A DNA stretch of 64,000 nucleotides from Zobellia nedashkovskayae (GCF_015330125.1 NZ_JADDXR010000002.1:2368685-2432684), one strand, 5' to 3'. Positions 54,801-64,000 are shown, numbered from the stretch's first letter. A program made the numbers and translations. Notes: a model not told the origin generated them from the letters alone.

Positions 54801-56030
54801 TTGAAACTACACCTATCCGCTCCGTCAAACAAATTACTACATAATAACATTCAGATTACTGGCTCAAAAAGTGAGTCTAACCGGTCTTTGTTGTTGCAAG
54901 CGTTGTACCCGAATATTAGCATAGAAAACCTTTCAAATTCTGATGATGCCGAGGTTATGCAAAAGGGACTTAAGATAGAGAACGGCGTAGTAGATATTCA
55001 TCATGCTGGTACCGCAATGCGTTTTCTTACTGGTTATTTTGCTTCGCAAGAAGGAAAAGAAGTAACCCTTACAGGGTCACAACGTATGACCGAAAGGCCT
55101 GTAAAGGTTTTGGTGGAAGCGTTACAGAATTTAGGTGCTGAAATTTCGTATGAAAAAAATGATGGATATCCTCCAATTCGTATAAAAGGTAAGAAACTGG
55201 TAAAAAGCCAAGTAAGCCTTCCTGCTAATATTAGTAGCCAATATATTTCTTCTCTTTTGTTGATTGCTCCAAGCCTTCAAAATGGTTTAGAATTGGAACT
55301 GGTGGGCAAGATTACCTCTGTTCCTTATATAAAAATGACATTGGCTCTTTTATCTCAAATAGGTGTTGAAAATTCATTTGAAGGAAACACGATTAAGGTC
55401 TCTCCAAAACCAAGTGTTGAGAATGTTAATTTGGTGGTTGAGTCTGATTGGAGTTCTGCTTCTTACTATTATAGTATTGTAGCTTTGAGTGAGGTGGGGA
55501 GTAAAATTACTTTATCCGCATATAAAAATAATAGCCTCCAAGGGGATAGCGCGCTTCAGGAGTTATATACCGAATTTGGCGTAGAGACCCAATTCAAAGG
55601 AAATAGTGTAATTCTTAGAAAAACTGAAAACCCGAAAGAGCAAAAGGTTCAATTTGATTTGAGCAACGCGCCTGATATTGCCCAAACCATAGCTGTTACA
55701 TGTTTTGGTTTGGGAATGGAGTGTCATTTGACGGGACTTCATACCCTTAAAATTAAAGAAACTGATCGCCTGGAAGCATTACATACAGAACTTTCAAAAC
55801 TTGGTGCGAACATTACGGTTACGGACAAAGAGCTGACATTAAGTTTATCTGATACAATGCATACGGATATTGCTATAGATACCTACAATGATCATAGAAT
55901 GGCAATGGCATTTGCTCCTTTGGCAATGAAAGTGCCGTTGTTTGTTAATGATGCAGGAGTAGTTTCAAAATCGTACCCAGATTTTTGGAAAGATTTAGAG
56001 AAATTGGGGTTTGTGTCTAAATCTGTATAA
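54801..56030 (+). CDS. aroA: 3-phosphoshikimate 1-carboxyvinyltransferase (EPSP synthase)
   Basis: The 409-residue enzyme condenses shikimate-3-phosphate with PEP, the sixth shikimate step. Motifs are ITGSKSESNRSLLLQAL near residue 19, HAGTAMRFLTGYFA near 67 and TDRLEALHTELSKLGA plus YNDHRMAMAFAPLA near the C-terminus. The start codon is TTG; an in-frame stop lies 15 bases upstream and there is no suitable ATG. It is slightly shorter than the roughly 427-residue E. coli enzyme. This supplies chorismate for the aromatic operon 10 kb upstream. Confidence 0.94.
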   Translation: MKLHLSAPSNKLLHNNIQITGSKSESNRSLLLQALYPNISIENLSNSDDAEVMQKGLKIENGVVDIHHAGTAMRFLTGYFASQEGKEVTLTGSQRMTERPVKVLVEALQNLGAEISYEKNDGYPPIRIKGKKLVKSQVSLPANISSQYISSLLLIAPSLQNGLELELVGKITSVPYIKMTLALLSQIGVENSFEGNTIKVSPKPSVENVNLVVESDWSSASYYYSIVALSEVGSKITLSAYKNNSLQGDSALQELYTEFGVETQFKGNSVILRKTENPKEQKVQFDLSNAPDIAQTIAVTCFGLGMECHLTGLHTLKIKETDRLEALHTELSKLGANITVTDKELTLSLSDTMHTDIAIDTYNDHRMAMAFAPLAMKVPLFVNDAGVVSKSYPDFWKDLEKLGFVSKSV

Positions 56031-56138
56031 GTATTTGCAATTCAAGTTCTTGCGGGTATAATTTTGCTTTTTTGTAATTAGTTGGTTAATTAATTGACGA
56101 TGGTAAAAAGGTATGTGTCAATATAATCGGTGTTTTAC

Positions 56139-56170
56139 TTGACAACCCCTATCCGCACATCGTATATTTG
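56139..56170 (+). promoter_or_regulatory. Promoter of queA
   Basis: TTGACA-like box (TTG at 56139-56141), a 21-base spacer and a perfect -7 box TATATTTG (56163-56170) precede queA by 31 bases. Confidence 0.6.
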
Positions 56171-56201
56171 CAACCGCAAAACTCTTAACTAAATTTCATA
56201 G

Positions 56202-57251
56202 ATGAAACTATCGCACTTCCATTTTGAATTACCTGATAATTTATTGGCCGAGTACCCTGCTGAAAACAGGGATGAGTCCAAACTAATGGTTATTCACCGT
56301 GAAACCGGAAAAATAGAACATAAAATGTTCAAAGACCTTATCAATTATTTTGATGAAGGCGATGTAATGGTTTTGAATAACACCAAGGTTTTTCCTGCTC
56401 GTTTATACGGGAATAAGGAGAAAACTGGTGCAAGAATCGAAGTGTTTTTACTGCGTGAATTAAACGAGGAACAACGTCTTTGGGATGTTCTTGTTGATCC
56501 AGCCCGTAAAATACGTATCGGTAACAAATTGTACTTTGGAGAAGATGAGACGTTAGTAGCTGAGGTTATTGATAATACAACATCTAGAGGTAGAACATTG
56601 CGTTTTCTTTATGATGGTTCGTATATCGATTTTAGAAGAAAACTTCGTGAATTAGGTCAAACTCCGTTGCCAAAATATATCAAGAGAGATGTAGAGCCGG
56701 AAGATGAGGACCGTTACCAAACTATATATGCAAAGCATGAAGGAGCTGTTGCAGCACCAACTGCAGGTCTTCACTTCTCAAAGCACTTATTAAAGCGCCT
56801 TGAGATTAAAGGAGTTGATTTTGCAGAAGTAACGCTTCACGTTGGTTTAGGTACTTTCAATCCTGTTGAAGTTGAAGATTTGTCTAAGCACAAAATGGAT
56901 AGCGAAGAGCTTTTTATTGATGAGAAAGCTACGGAGATAGTTAATAATGCACAGAAAAAGAAAAAACGTATTTGTGCTGTAGGTACTACAGTAATGCGTG
57001 GACTTGAAAGTGCGGTTTCTTCTCAACATACATTGAATACTTTTGATGGTTGGACAAATAAGTTTGTCTTTCCTCCATACGAATTCAGTATTGCTAACTG
57101 TATGGTTACTAATTTTCACTTGCCAAAATCAACTTTGTTGATGATGGTATCTGCTTTCATAGGTCATGATTTGATGAAGAAAGCATACAAAGAGGCAATT
57201 TTAGAGCAGTACAAGTTCTATTCTTATGGTGATGCAATGCTAATTATCTAG
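56202..57251 (+). CDS. queA: tRNA preQ1(34) S-adenosylmethionine ribosyltransferase-isomerase
   Basis: The 349-residue enzyme transfers the ribosyl part of SAM to preQ1 in tRNA, making epoxyqueuosine. Family motifs are [23 protein letters not shown] at the N-terminus, [14 protein letters not shown] near residue 58, [12 protein letters not shown] near 185 and [19 protein letters not shown] near 302. Length and start are normal. It has its own promoter and a terminator. Confidence 0.97.
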   Translation: MKLSHFHFELPDNLLAEYPAENRDESKLMVIHRETGKIEHKMFKDLINYFDEGDVMVLNNTKVFPARLYGNKEKTGARIEVFLLRELNEEQRLWDVLVDPARKIRIGNKLYFGEDETLVAEVIDNTTSRGRTLRFLYDGSYIDFRRKLRELGQTPLPKYIKRDVEPEDEDRYQTIYAKHEGAVAAPTAGLHFSKHLLKRLEIKGVDFAEVTLHVGLGTFNPVEVEDLSKHKMDSEELFIDEKATEIVNNAQKKKKRICAVGTTVMRGLESAVSSQHTLNTFDGWTNKFVFPPYEFSIANCMVTNFHLPKSTLLMMVSAFIGHDLMKKAYKEAILEQYKFYSYGDAMLII

Positions 57252-57281
57252 TTTTACCAAACTGGTAAAAACATAAATTTT

Positions 57282-57325
57282 AAAACCCTTCTTTATATTT
57301 TATTGAAAAGTATAGAAGGGTTTTT
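57282..57325 (+). terminator. Terminator between queA and rlmN
   Basis: AAAACCCTTCT (57282-57292) pairs with AGAAGGGTTTT (57314-57324) across a 21-base loop and enters a T tract, 13 bases before the rlmN start. Confidence 0.7.
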
Positions 57326-57337
57326 AGCTTCTAAAAT

Positions 57338-58378
57338 GTGAAGGCACAAAAAAAGGACATACGGGCACTTACTAAAGAACAATTACGCGATTTCTTTGTT
57401 TCTAATGGAGACAAGGCTTTTCGTGGTAATCAGGTGTATGAATGGCTGTGGCAGAAAGCGGCTCATTCTTTTGAGGGGATGACTAACCTCTCAAAAGAGA
57501 CTAGAGATATGCTAGAAGCTAATTTTGTGATCAACCACATTAAGGTAGATTTAATGCAGCGCAGCAGTGATGGCACGATTAAAAATGCCGTTCGTTTGCA
57601 TGATGATTTAGTGGTGGAATCGGTTCTTATTCCAACTAAAACCAGAACTACGGCTTGTGTATCTAGTCAAGTTGGTTGTAGTCTTGATTGCCGGTTTTGT
57701 GCAACATCGCGTTTAAAACGTATGCGTAATCTAAATCCTGATGAAATATACGATCAGGTGGTTGCCATAGATAATGAGAGTCGCCTGTATTTTGATAAAC
57801 CTTTGAGCAATATTGTTTTTATGGGTATGGGCGAGCCGCTCATGAATTATAACAATGTATTAAAAGCCATAGACAAGATTACTTCTCCGGAAGGCTTAGG
57901 TATGTCTCCTAAGCGTATTACCGTTTCTACATCTGGCGTACCCAAGATGATACGTAAAATGGCAGACGATGAAGTGAAATTTAAACTGGCGGTTTCGTTA
58001 CATTCTGCTATTGATGAGATTCGTACGTCAATTATGCCTTTCAACGCTACTTTTACTTTAGCAGATTTGCGAGAAGCATTGGAATATTGGTATTCCAAAA
58101 CAAAAAGTAGGATTACCTATGAGTATGTGGTTTGGGAGGGAATTAATGATTCTCAGTCTGATGTGGATGCCTTAGTGAGCTTCTGTAAATTTGCGCCTTC
58201 AAAAGTTAATCTTATTGAGTACAATCCTATAGATGATGGTGAGTTTCAACAGGCCTCAAATAGTGCAATAGATATGTACGTGAATACCTTGGAAAGAAAC
58301 GGTATTGTAGTAACTGTAAGAAGGTCACGAGGTAAAGATATTGATGCAGCTTGTGGTCAGTTGGCCAATAAGCAATAA
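57338..58378 (+). CDS. rlmN: 23S rRNA (adenine2503-C2)-methyltransferase
   Basis: This 346-residue radical-SAM enzyme methylates A2503 of 23S rRNA (and A37 of some tRNAs). The cluster motif CSLDCRFC is near residue 115, preceded by the substrate loop, and the acceptor cysteine is in the C-terminal AACGQL. It begins with GTG; an out-of-frame ATG overlaps it (ATGTGA), so GTG is the only reasonable start. Confidence 0.96.
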   Translation: MKAQKKDIRALTKEQLRDFFVSNGDKAFRGNQVYEWLWQKAAHSFEGMTNLSKETRDMLEANFVINHIKVDLMQRSSDGTIKNAVRLHDDLVVESVLIPTKTRTTACVSSQVGCSLDCRFCATSRLKRMRNLNPDEIYDQVVAIDNESRLYFDKPLSNIVFMGMGEPLMNYNNVLKAIDKITSPEGLGMSPKRITVSTSGVPKMIRKMADDEVKFKLAVSLHSAIDEIRTSIMPFNATFTLADLREALEYWYSKTKSRITYEYVVWEGINDSQSDVDALVSFCKFAPSKVNLIEYNPIDDGEFQQASNSAIDMYVNTLERNGIVVTVRRSRGKDIDAACGQLANKQ

Positions 58379-58563
58379 GCAATAGGCAATTCAAATTCTT
58401 GTACTTATATTTCTGCTTCAATTAGTACATATTTCTTACATTGAAATTTATATAGGTATAACTTTTATGCTTTTTGTGATTACTGATGTGAGCATACGAT
58501 GTACTCTTTTCTTTTTACCTAAATTTATGCGCTTAAAATAGGTAGCAAACAAAACTTGAATTT

Positions 58564-59541
58564 TTGAAAATAGTATCGCAAATTAAGGAGCCTGTAAATC
58601 ACGAAATGGAAATTTTCGAGGAAAAGTTCCGTGAGGCGATGTCTTCAAAAGTTGCGCTACTGAACCGCATAACCTATTACATTGTAAACCGAAAAGGTAA
58701 GCAAATGCGGCCCATGTTCGTATTTCTTACGGCAAAGATGCTCAACAATGGTGAGGTTAACGAGCGTACCTATCGTGGTGCATCGGTAATAGAGCTCATT
58801 CATACAGCTACTTTGGTGCATGATGATGTAGTTGATGAAAGCAATAAGCGCCGGGGCTTTTTCTCTATAAACGCCCTATGGAAAAATAAGATTGCTGTTT
58901 TGGTGGGTGATTACCTATTGTCAAAAGGACTTTTGCTGTCTATAGATAATGAAGATTTTGATCTTCTTAAAATTATATCCGTTGCAGTACGCGAAATGAG
59001 TGAGGGCGAATTGCTGCAAATTGAAAAAGCAAGACGTTTGGATATTACCGAAGATGTGTATTACAACATCATCCGTCAAAAGACCGCCACCTTAATTGCT
59101 GCGTGCTGTAGTTTGGGAGCTTGTTCAGTTCAACCACAATCATCAGATGTGGAAACCTTTAGAAAGTTTGGTGAGCTTTGTGGGATGGCTTTTCAGATAA
59201 AAGATGACCTCTTTGATTATGGGGAAGAGAAAATAGGAAAACCTACAGGAATAGATATTAAAGAGCAAAAAATGACCTTGCCTTTAATACATACACTTAA
59301 TGTTTGTTCAAAATCAGATAAAAAGTGGCTTATCAATTCGGTGAAAAACCACAATAAAGATAAGAAGCGAGTTAAAGAAGTTATTGCTTTTGTAAAGGAT
59401 AATGGAGGCTTAGATTATGCTGTTCAAAAAATGCTGCATTTTAAGGAAGAGGCGTTAAAAATACTATCTACTTATCCAAAATCAACCTATAGAGATTCAC
59501 TTGAATTAATGGTGAACTACGTGGTGGACCGAAAAAAGTAA
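58564..59541 (+). CDS. Polyprenyl diphosphate synthase
   Basis: The 325-residue trans-prenyltransferase elongates isoprenoid diphosphates, probably for the menaquinone side chain. The first aspartate-rich motif is VHDDVVDES near residue 84 and the second is QIKDDLFDYGEEKIG near 213; KGKQMRPMFVFL supplies the conserved Lys/Arg. The start codon is TTG. The product chain length cannot be read with confidence. Confidence 0.93.
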   Translation: MKIVSQIKEPVNHEMEIFEEKFREAMSSKVALLNRITYYIVNRKGKQMRPMFVFLTAKMLNNGEVNERTYRGASVIELIHTATLVHDDVVDESNKRRGFFSINALWKNKIAVLVGDYLLSKGLLLSIDNEDFDLLKIISVAVREMSEGELLQIEKARRLDITEDVYYNIIRQKTATLIAACCSLGACSVQPQSSDVETFRKFGELCGMAFQIKDDLFDYGEEKIGKPTGIDIKEQKMTLPLIHTLNVCSKSDKKWLINSVKNHNKDKKRVKEVIAFVKDNGGLDYAVQKMLHFKEEALKILSTYPKSTYRDSLELMVNYVVDRKK

Positions 59542-59657
59542 TTTCATTATCCTTTAGTTTTTATTGACTTCAAAATATCAGTAAAAAAAACCTCCGTTAA
59601 AATACCATGATTGAGGGATTCTACGAAGGCTTAATTTTTCTAATAAATAATCACACT

Positions 59658-60266
59658 TTATAACAACTCAAAAGAAACAGATAAGTAATACATTTTCTTT
59701 TGTTCTGAGTTTCCGTAGTACATAGATTCTGCTATTTTCTGTGGATTCGTATCGTTAATGTATATAGCTTCTCCAATTTTTCTTCCAATTTTTTGTGCAA
59801 TAGCGGTCGCTTTAACTTTGGCATCGTCAAAAGCTAGTTTTGCGTATTCAGCCATTTGCTCGTCGCTCAATTGAGCTTCAAGATTTGTGTCTGAACGGGT
59901 AACGCCAATAGCTTTTACATTAAGAAATTTCTCCATTTCTTCTATAGACTTCGTTTTGAACTCATAAACGGTACCTTCTTTTTCGTAACCGATAAGCGCA
60001 TAATAAAGAGGCATTTCTTTAAGCTGTTCCTTCTTTATACCTGCTTTGGCCAAATTTTCAATATATCTATTTTTTACTTCTTCAATATTCATGGTCTGTG
60101 CATCGTAATACACATTATTAAGGCTTACAATCATTTTGCTGGAATATTCAGGGGAAATACTATACTCGTAAGCGCCATTAACGTTAATGTTATTTTTAGA
60201 ATTATTTTGGGCAAAGGCCATAAATGAGAATACCATTAATATTATACTTGTTATTACTTTTTTCAT
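59658..60266 (-). CDS. SIMPL domain exported protein (DUF541)
   Basis: The 202-residue protein has a signal peptide (KKVITSIILMVFSFMAFAQ) and a SIMPL/DUF541 domain, including YAKLAFDDAKVKATAIAQKIGRKIGEAIYI near residues 140-168, the most conserved block. The family is periplasmic or outer-membrane associated with unknown biochemistry. It is convergent with the polyprenyl synthase gene and follows the next small membrane protein gene by 58 bases on the same strand. Confidence 0.82.
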   Translation of the reverse strand: MKKVITSIILMVFSFMAFAQNNSKNNINVNGAYEYSISPEYSSKMIVSLNNVYYDAQTMNIEEVKNRYIENLAKAGIKKEQLKEMPLYYALIGYEKEGTVYEFKTKSIEEMEKFLNVKAIGVTRSDTNLEAQLSDEQMAEYAKLAFDDAKVKATAIAQKIGRKIGEAIYINDTNPQKIAESMYYGNSEQKKMYYLSVSFELL

Positions 60267-60324
60267 GATGTTATTTTTATAAAGTTGTTGATTTAATTGT
60301 TTAACGGTTTTAGTGAATAGAAAC

Positions 60325-60750
60325 TTATGCTACAGAGAATAAAAAAGAAGCAATAATCATCCAGCTTCCTACAGCTATGCCCAATAGTCCTAGTTTTCCT
60401 TGTTTAGGAGCAATTGTTTCTCGTAGCTCTTCCGCTCTAACTCGTGCCGCTGCATTATTGGATAAGAAAAATTTATTGATTAGACCTGAGCCTAACATGA
60501 AACCCAATCCTGCAGAAACTAGATTACCTGCTAAAAAAGTAATCCACCAAACTGGTGATGTACTTAACCATCCTAAGTTTAAAATGGCCGTAATGATACC
60601 CCAGACGCCCCAAAAGCAGAATATAATGCCAATCCAGCCTTGGTAGGGTTCTACTTTTTCCAAGAGTTCTTTTGCGTTTGGTTTTTTCGATAATAATAAA
60701 GATGGTACAGCTACGATACTTAATAAGACTAATGCAATTCCCCAGATCAT
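60325..60750 (-). CDS. Hypothetical four-helix membrane protein
   Basis: This 141-residue protein has about four hydrophobic helices (residues 2-19, 38-60, 66-86 and 121-139) and a charged loop (NNAAARVRAEELRETIAPKQ). I do not recognise the family. It is upstream of the SIMPL gene on the minus strand, probably in one transcript. Confidence 0.65.
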   Translation of the reverse strand: MIWGIALVLLSIVAVPSLLLSKKPNAKELLEKVEPYQGWIGIIFCFWGVWGIITAILNLGWLSTSPVWWITFLAGNLVSAGLGFMLGSGLINKFFLSNNAAARVRAEELRETIAPKQGKLGLLGIAVGSWMIIASFLFSVA

Positions 60751-60973
60751 AATTTTGTTTTTTAAGTTTGTAATAGGGTTAAAAATCTATGGTACAAAGT
60801 TGAGATAATGAATCCTGGTAAAATTCCCTTTCGCTAGCGAAAATGATATCCCTGAAAATAGGGGGTAACAAGATAGGGTTGTTGTTTAAATATGGATTGA
60901 TAGAGCCTGTATTCATTTGGATAAAGCAATCGCTTCACAGGAGGTAATATTAGTTTTATTCAAAATTTCTAAT

Positions 60974-62245
60974 ATGAAAAAAATACTTTTACTTTTATTG
61001 GTCTGTAGTTCTTTTGTTGCTTGCAAAGAAGAAACGAAGGTTTCAAAGGAGGAAAAAAAAGAATTAGCGAATAGCGGCCCTACAACAGTAAAAACAGCCA
61101 TAGGGTCTTTAGAGCTAGTGGCGCCTTTCTCATCTAAATCTGTCACGAAGGAGAGCAAAGTAATAGGTTGGCCAGAAGACAAAATACCAGTTGCGCCTGA
61201 AGGTTTCGTAGTAACAAGATTTGCGGATGATTTGAAACATCCACGGTGGACATATATCGCACCTAATGATGATATATTTGTAGCGGAAGCAGATACGAAG
61301 AACAGCGCCAATCAAATTACATTGCTCCGGGATTCAGATGAAGATGGTATCGTTGATAATCGCTATCTTTTTAAAGAGGGTCTCAACCAGAATTTTGGTA
61401 TGTTGGTAATTGATGATTTTTTCTACATAGCAAATACGGATGGGCTATATCGTTATCCTTATAAGGAAGGTCAAACAAAACTTAGAGGCGATGGGGAGAA
61501 AATAGTGGAACTCTCGGCTAGTGGTTATAATAATCACTGGACTCGTAATATAATTACCAATAAGGACCGAGATAAAATTTATATTTCTGTTGGCTCGGCT
61601 AGCAACGTGGGTGAACAAGGAATGGAGAAAGAAGAGCGACGAGCCAATATTCTTGAAGTCAATTTAGATGGAACGGGAGAAATCGTTTATGCAGATGGAT
61701 TGAGGAATCCAGTTGGTATGGATTGGAACCCAGTGACAGAAGAATTATGGACAGCAGTAAACGAGCGGGATAAAATAGGAGATAACCTAGTGCCAGATTA
61801 TATCACAAGTGTTAAGAAAGGTGGTTGGTATGGTTGGCCATATAGCTATTATGGTAGTATAAATGATCCACGCTGGCAAGATGACCCACACCAAGATCTG
61901 GTAGATAAGGCAATTATTCCGGATGTTCCAGTGGGTAGCCATACCGCTTCTTTAGGTTTAACTTTTTATAAAGCAAATCAGTTTCCTGAAAAATATAGTA
62001 ATGGGGCGTTTGTGGGTCAACATGGTTCTTGGAACAGAGCTCAGTTTTCTGGTTATAAGGTGGTTTTTGTGCCTTTTATTGATGGCAAGCCTCAAGCGCC
62101 AAAAGATTTTCTTTCTGGTTTTATTGCAAATGAGGAGGCTGGTGAGGTGTATGGAAGGCCTGTGTGTGTTGCGGTGGCAACAGATGGTTCTCTTCTGGTA
62201 AATGATGATGATAGCGGGATAATTTGGAGAATTAAAGCTAATTAG
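60974..62245 (+). CDS. PQQ-dependent sugar dehydrogenase-like lipoprotein (sorbosone dehydrogenase family)
   Basis: From ATG 60974 the 423-residue protein has a lipoprotein signal (MKKILLLLLVCSSFVAC, lipobox Cys17) and a six-bladed beta-propeller of the glucose/sorbosone dehydrogenase type: GFVVTRFADDLKHPRWTYIAP, HWTRNIITNKDRDKIYISVGSASN, GLRNPVGMDWNPVTEELW and FVGQHGSWNRAQFSGYKV. Relatives oxidise aldoses with PQQ; Bacteroidota members may use other sugars. The longer frame starts from TTG at 60917 and would bury the signal. Confidence 0.87.
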   Translation: MKKILLLLLVCSSFVACKEETKVSKEEKKELANSGPTTVKTAIGSLELVAPFSSKSVTKESKVIGWPEDKIPVAPEGFVVTRFADDLKHPRWTYIAPNDDIFVAEADTKNSANQITLLRDSDEDGIVDNRYLFKEGLNQNFGMLVIDDFFYIANTDGLYRYPYKEGQTKLRGDGEKIVELSASGYNNHWTRNIITNKDRDKIYISVGSASNVGEQGMEKEERRANILEVNLDGTGEIVYADGLRNPVGMDWNPVTEELWTAVNERDKIGDNLVPDYITSVKKGGWYGWPYSYYGSINDPRWQDDPHQDLVDKAIIPDVPVGSHTASLGLTFYKANQFPEKYSNGAFVGQHGSWNRAQFSGYKVVFVPFIDGKPQAPKDFLSGFIANEEAGEVYGRPVCVAVATDGSLLVNDDDSGIIWRIKAN

Positions 62246-62312
62246 ATAAATCCTAATTTTTAAATGTGGAATAGTGTCTTATCTTTAGACACTATTTTTA
62301 TTTTTAACTGAT

Positions 62313-64000
62313 TTGATTTCAAAAAACACAATTGATAAAGTTTACGAGACCGCCCGTTTAGAGGAGGTTATTGGCGATTTTGTACAATTGAAAAAATCAG
62401 GGTCTAACTTTAAGGGACTTAGTCCTTTTTCTGATGAACGATCACCAAGTTTTATGGTGTCTCCCGTAAAGCAGATTTGGAAAGATTTTAGTAGTGGAAA
62501 AGGGGGTAACGTGGTAGCGTTTTTAATGGAACATGAGCACTTTACTTATCCTGAGGCTATAAAGTACTTGGCTAAAAAGTATAATATTGAAATAGAGGAG
62601 ACCGAGCGTACTGATGAGCAAAAGCAAGAAGCAGATGAGCGTGAAAGTATGTATCTGGTTTCGGAATTCGCCCAAAAGCATTTTGCTCAAATGCTTTGGG
62701 ATACGGAATTAGGCAAGGCCATTGGGCTTAGCTATTTTAAGGAGAGAGGTTTTACTGAAGAGATTATAAAAAAATTTAATCTTGGATATTGTCTGGATCA
62801 ATGGGATGGTTTTACCAAGGCGGCTTTGGATAACGGGTATAAATTAAAGTACCTGCAGCAAACAGGCCTTACAATCGTTAAAGAAGACGCTCAGAACCCA
62901 AATAACCCTAAGACGTTCGATCGTTTTAAAGGGCGGGTAATGTTTCCTATACACTCTATGAGTGGTAGAGTATTGGGTTTTGGAGGCCGTATTCTTGGAA
63001 ATGATAAAAAGGCAGCCAAATATCTGAATTCTCCAGAAAGCGATATTTACCATAAGAGCAAGGTGCTTTACGGAATCTATCATGCCAAACAGTCTATAGC
63101 CAAAGAGGATAATTGCTATTTGGTGGAAGGCTACACAGATGTTATTCAGTTTTATCAAAGGGGAATCCATAATGTAGTTTCATCTAGTGGTACGGCATTG
63201 ACACCTGATCAAATTCGCTTGATAAATAGGTTAACCAAAAACATCACTGTTCTTTTTGATGGCGACGCAGCGGGTCTACGGGCATCTTTACGTGGTATAG
63301 ATTTGATTTTGGAGCAAGGAATGAACGTAAAGGTCTGTACTTTTCCAGAAGGGGAGGATCCAGATAGTTTTGCCAAGAATAATGCCCTAGAAGATGTACA
63401 GCTCTACTTAGAGGAAAAGTCACAGGATTTTATACAGTTTAAAGCGGGGCTTTTGGCTCAAGAAGCAGCCAACGACCCTATAAAGAGAGCGGATACGGTT
63501 AGGGATATCATACAGAGTATTTCAAAAATACCGGATGCCATAAAGCGGGAAATCTATATTCAGGAGTGTGCCAATATCATGAAGGTATCGGAAGGTGTGC
63601 TATTCAGTACACTGGCACAGATGGGTAAAAAAGAATCTTCGGATGCTTCTAAAAATCAAAAACCAGAGCAAAAAGCCTTTGATGTAGTTAAGAACGAAGC
63701 TCCGCAGGAAAAAGTAGATGTACAATATTTGTTGGAGCGCAAGATTATAGAGTTATTATTGTTGTACGGAGGTGAAAAGGAAGAATTTGAAGATTTGGTA
63801 CTGAAAGAAAGTGAATCGGGTGATTTGGTGTTGGAACCGGAATCTGTTGAAGCTAAAGTTTACGAAAAGATTTATTTAGATCTTCAGGATGATGAGATTG
63901 AATTGGCCAATGAACAGTTTCGGCAGATTTATTCTAAACTTATTGAGGCATTGAATCAAGAGGCAGACTTTACTATAAGTAAATTTCTGAGTGGCCTTGA
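62313..64000 (+). CDS. dnaG: DNA primase, 5' part (zinc ligands absent)
   Basis: The gene runs off the window; 562 codons are visible. Start is TTG (reading ISKNTIDKVYETARLEEVIG). The N-terminal domain aligns with the CHC2 zinc-binding domain, but the ligands are replaced: E. coli Cys40/His43 correspond to Ser37/Ser40 (GLSPFSDERSPSF), and Cys61/Cys64 to Asp58/Ser61 (WKDFSSGKGGN). The catalytic core is intact, with YLNSPESDIYHKS, the TOPRIM glutamate in YLVEGYTDVIQFY and LFDGDAAGLRAS. It makes RNA primers for replication. The C-terminal DnaB-binding part begins near residue 470 and is incomplete. Confidence 0.95.
   Translation, partial: MISKNTIDKVYETARLEEVIGDFVQLKKSGSNFKGLSPFSDERSPSFMVSPVKQIWKDFSSGKGGNVVAFLMEHEHFTYPEAIKYLAKKYNIEIEETERTDEQKQEADERESMYLVSEFAQKHFAQMLWDTELGKAIGLSYFKERGFTEEIIKKFNLGYCLDQWDGFTKAALDNGYKLKYLQQTGLTIVKEDAQNPNNPKTFDRFKGRVMFPIHSMSGRVLGFGGRILGNDKKAAKYLNSPESDIYHKSKVLYGIYHAKQSIAKEDNCYLVEGYTDVIQFYQRGIHNVVSSSGTALTPDQIRLINRLTKNITVLFDGDAAGLRASLRGIDLILEQGMNVKVCTFPEGEDPDSFAKNNALEDVQLYLEEKSQDFIQFKAGLLAQEAANDPIKRADTVRDIIQSISKIPDAIKREIYIQECANIMKVSEGVLFSTLAQMGKKESSDASKNQKPEQKAFDVVKNEAPQEKVDVQYLLERKIIELLLLYGGEKEEFEDLVLKESESGDLVLEPESVEAKVYEKIYLDLQDDEIELANEQFRQIYSKLIEALNQEADFTISKFLSGL

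Noticed and set aside
1..64000. Search for mobile elements, CRISPR arrays, phage genes, tRNA and rRNA.
   Set aside because: No transposase, integrase, regularly spaced repeats, phage structural genes or tRNA/rRNA sequence was seen on either strand.

Overview
This window is about 64 kb of AT-rich chromosome from a member of the Bacteroidota, most likely a marine Flavobacteriaceae. The evidence is: a GLPGLI-family protein beside a TonB-dependent-receptor-like barrel; CarboxypepD_reg-like/DUF5686, DUF3857 and head-GIN (DUF2807) proteins; a separate MetH homocysteine-methyltransferase subunit; a HEPN-tailed sulfite reductase; promoters with the Bacteroidota -7 box TAnnTTTG; and almost no Shine-Dalgarno sequences. 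I see no insertion sequence, phage, CRISPR array, rRNA or tRNA. It reads as core chromosome.

Layout. 1-13 kb: pyruvate dehydrogenase E1 beta, a DUF5686 protein, a soluble plus a membrane pyrophosphatase, TonB, an App1-like phosphatase, a deoxynucleoside kinase, and the GLPGLI/barrel pair. 13-21 kb: metK behind a SAM-II-type riboswitch, then a SAM-I riboswitch followed by metY, a trifunctional MetX-aspartokinase-homoserine dehydrogenase fusion, and metZ. 21-27 kb: a mixed stretch with an MFS transporter, an AraC regulator, a membrane gene broken by one stop codon, an alpha/beta hydrolase and a secreted phosphatase-like protein without catalytic residues. 27-35 kb: an Rrf2 regulator and a sulfate-assimilation operon (DUF2061, cysH, cysD, cysN, sulfite reductase, cobA, FNR-like flavoprotein). 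35-40 kb: a second SAM-I riboswitch, split metH, a small orphan gene and metF. 40-44 kb: lipid A deacylase-like protein, head-GIN lipoprotein, beta-lactamase-fold hydrolase and a small membrane protein. 44-49 kb: the aromatic operon pheA-aminotransferase-tyrA-DAHP synthase/chorismate mutase, preceded by a Phe/Tyr-rich leader peptide and an attenuator. 49-64 kb: rsgA, dtd, two DUF3857 proteins, mazG-like, aroA, queA, rlmN, polyprenyl synthase, SIMPL protein, a sugar-dehydrogenase-like lipoprotein and the 5' part of dnaG.

How it works together. The 13-40 kb half is a sulfur-to-SAM locus: sulfate is activated and reduced to sulfide, sulfide is joined to an activated homoserine ester made by the fusion protein, homocysteine is methylated by MetH using methyl-THF from MetF, and MetK makes SAM. 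SAM feeds back through three riboswitches of two unrelated classes, while the cysteine side appears to be under an Rrf2 protein with repeated candidate operators. The 44-56 kb part supplies shikimate, Phe and Tyr enzymes, and its Phe/Tyr branch appears controlled by classical ribosome-stalling attenuation. The strongest observations are that attenuator, the mixed SAM-I/SAM-II regulon, the trifunctional fusion, a DnaG primase lacking all four zinc ligands, and two catalytically degenerate enzyme homologues.
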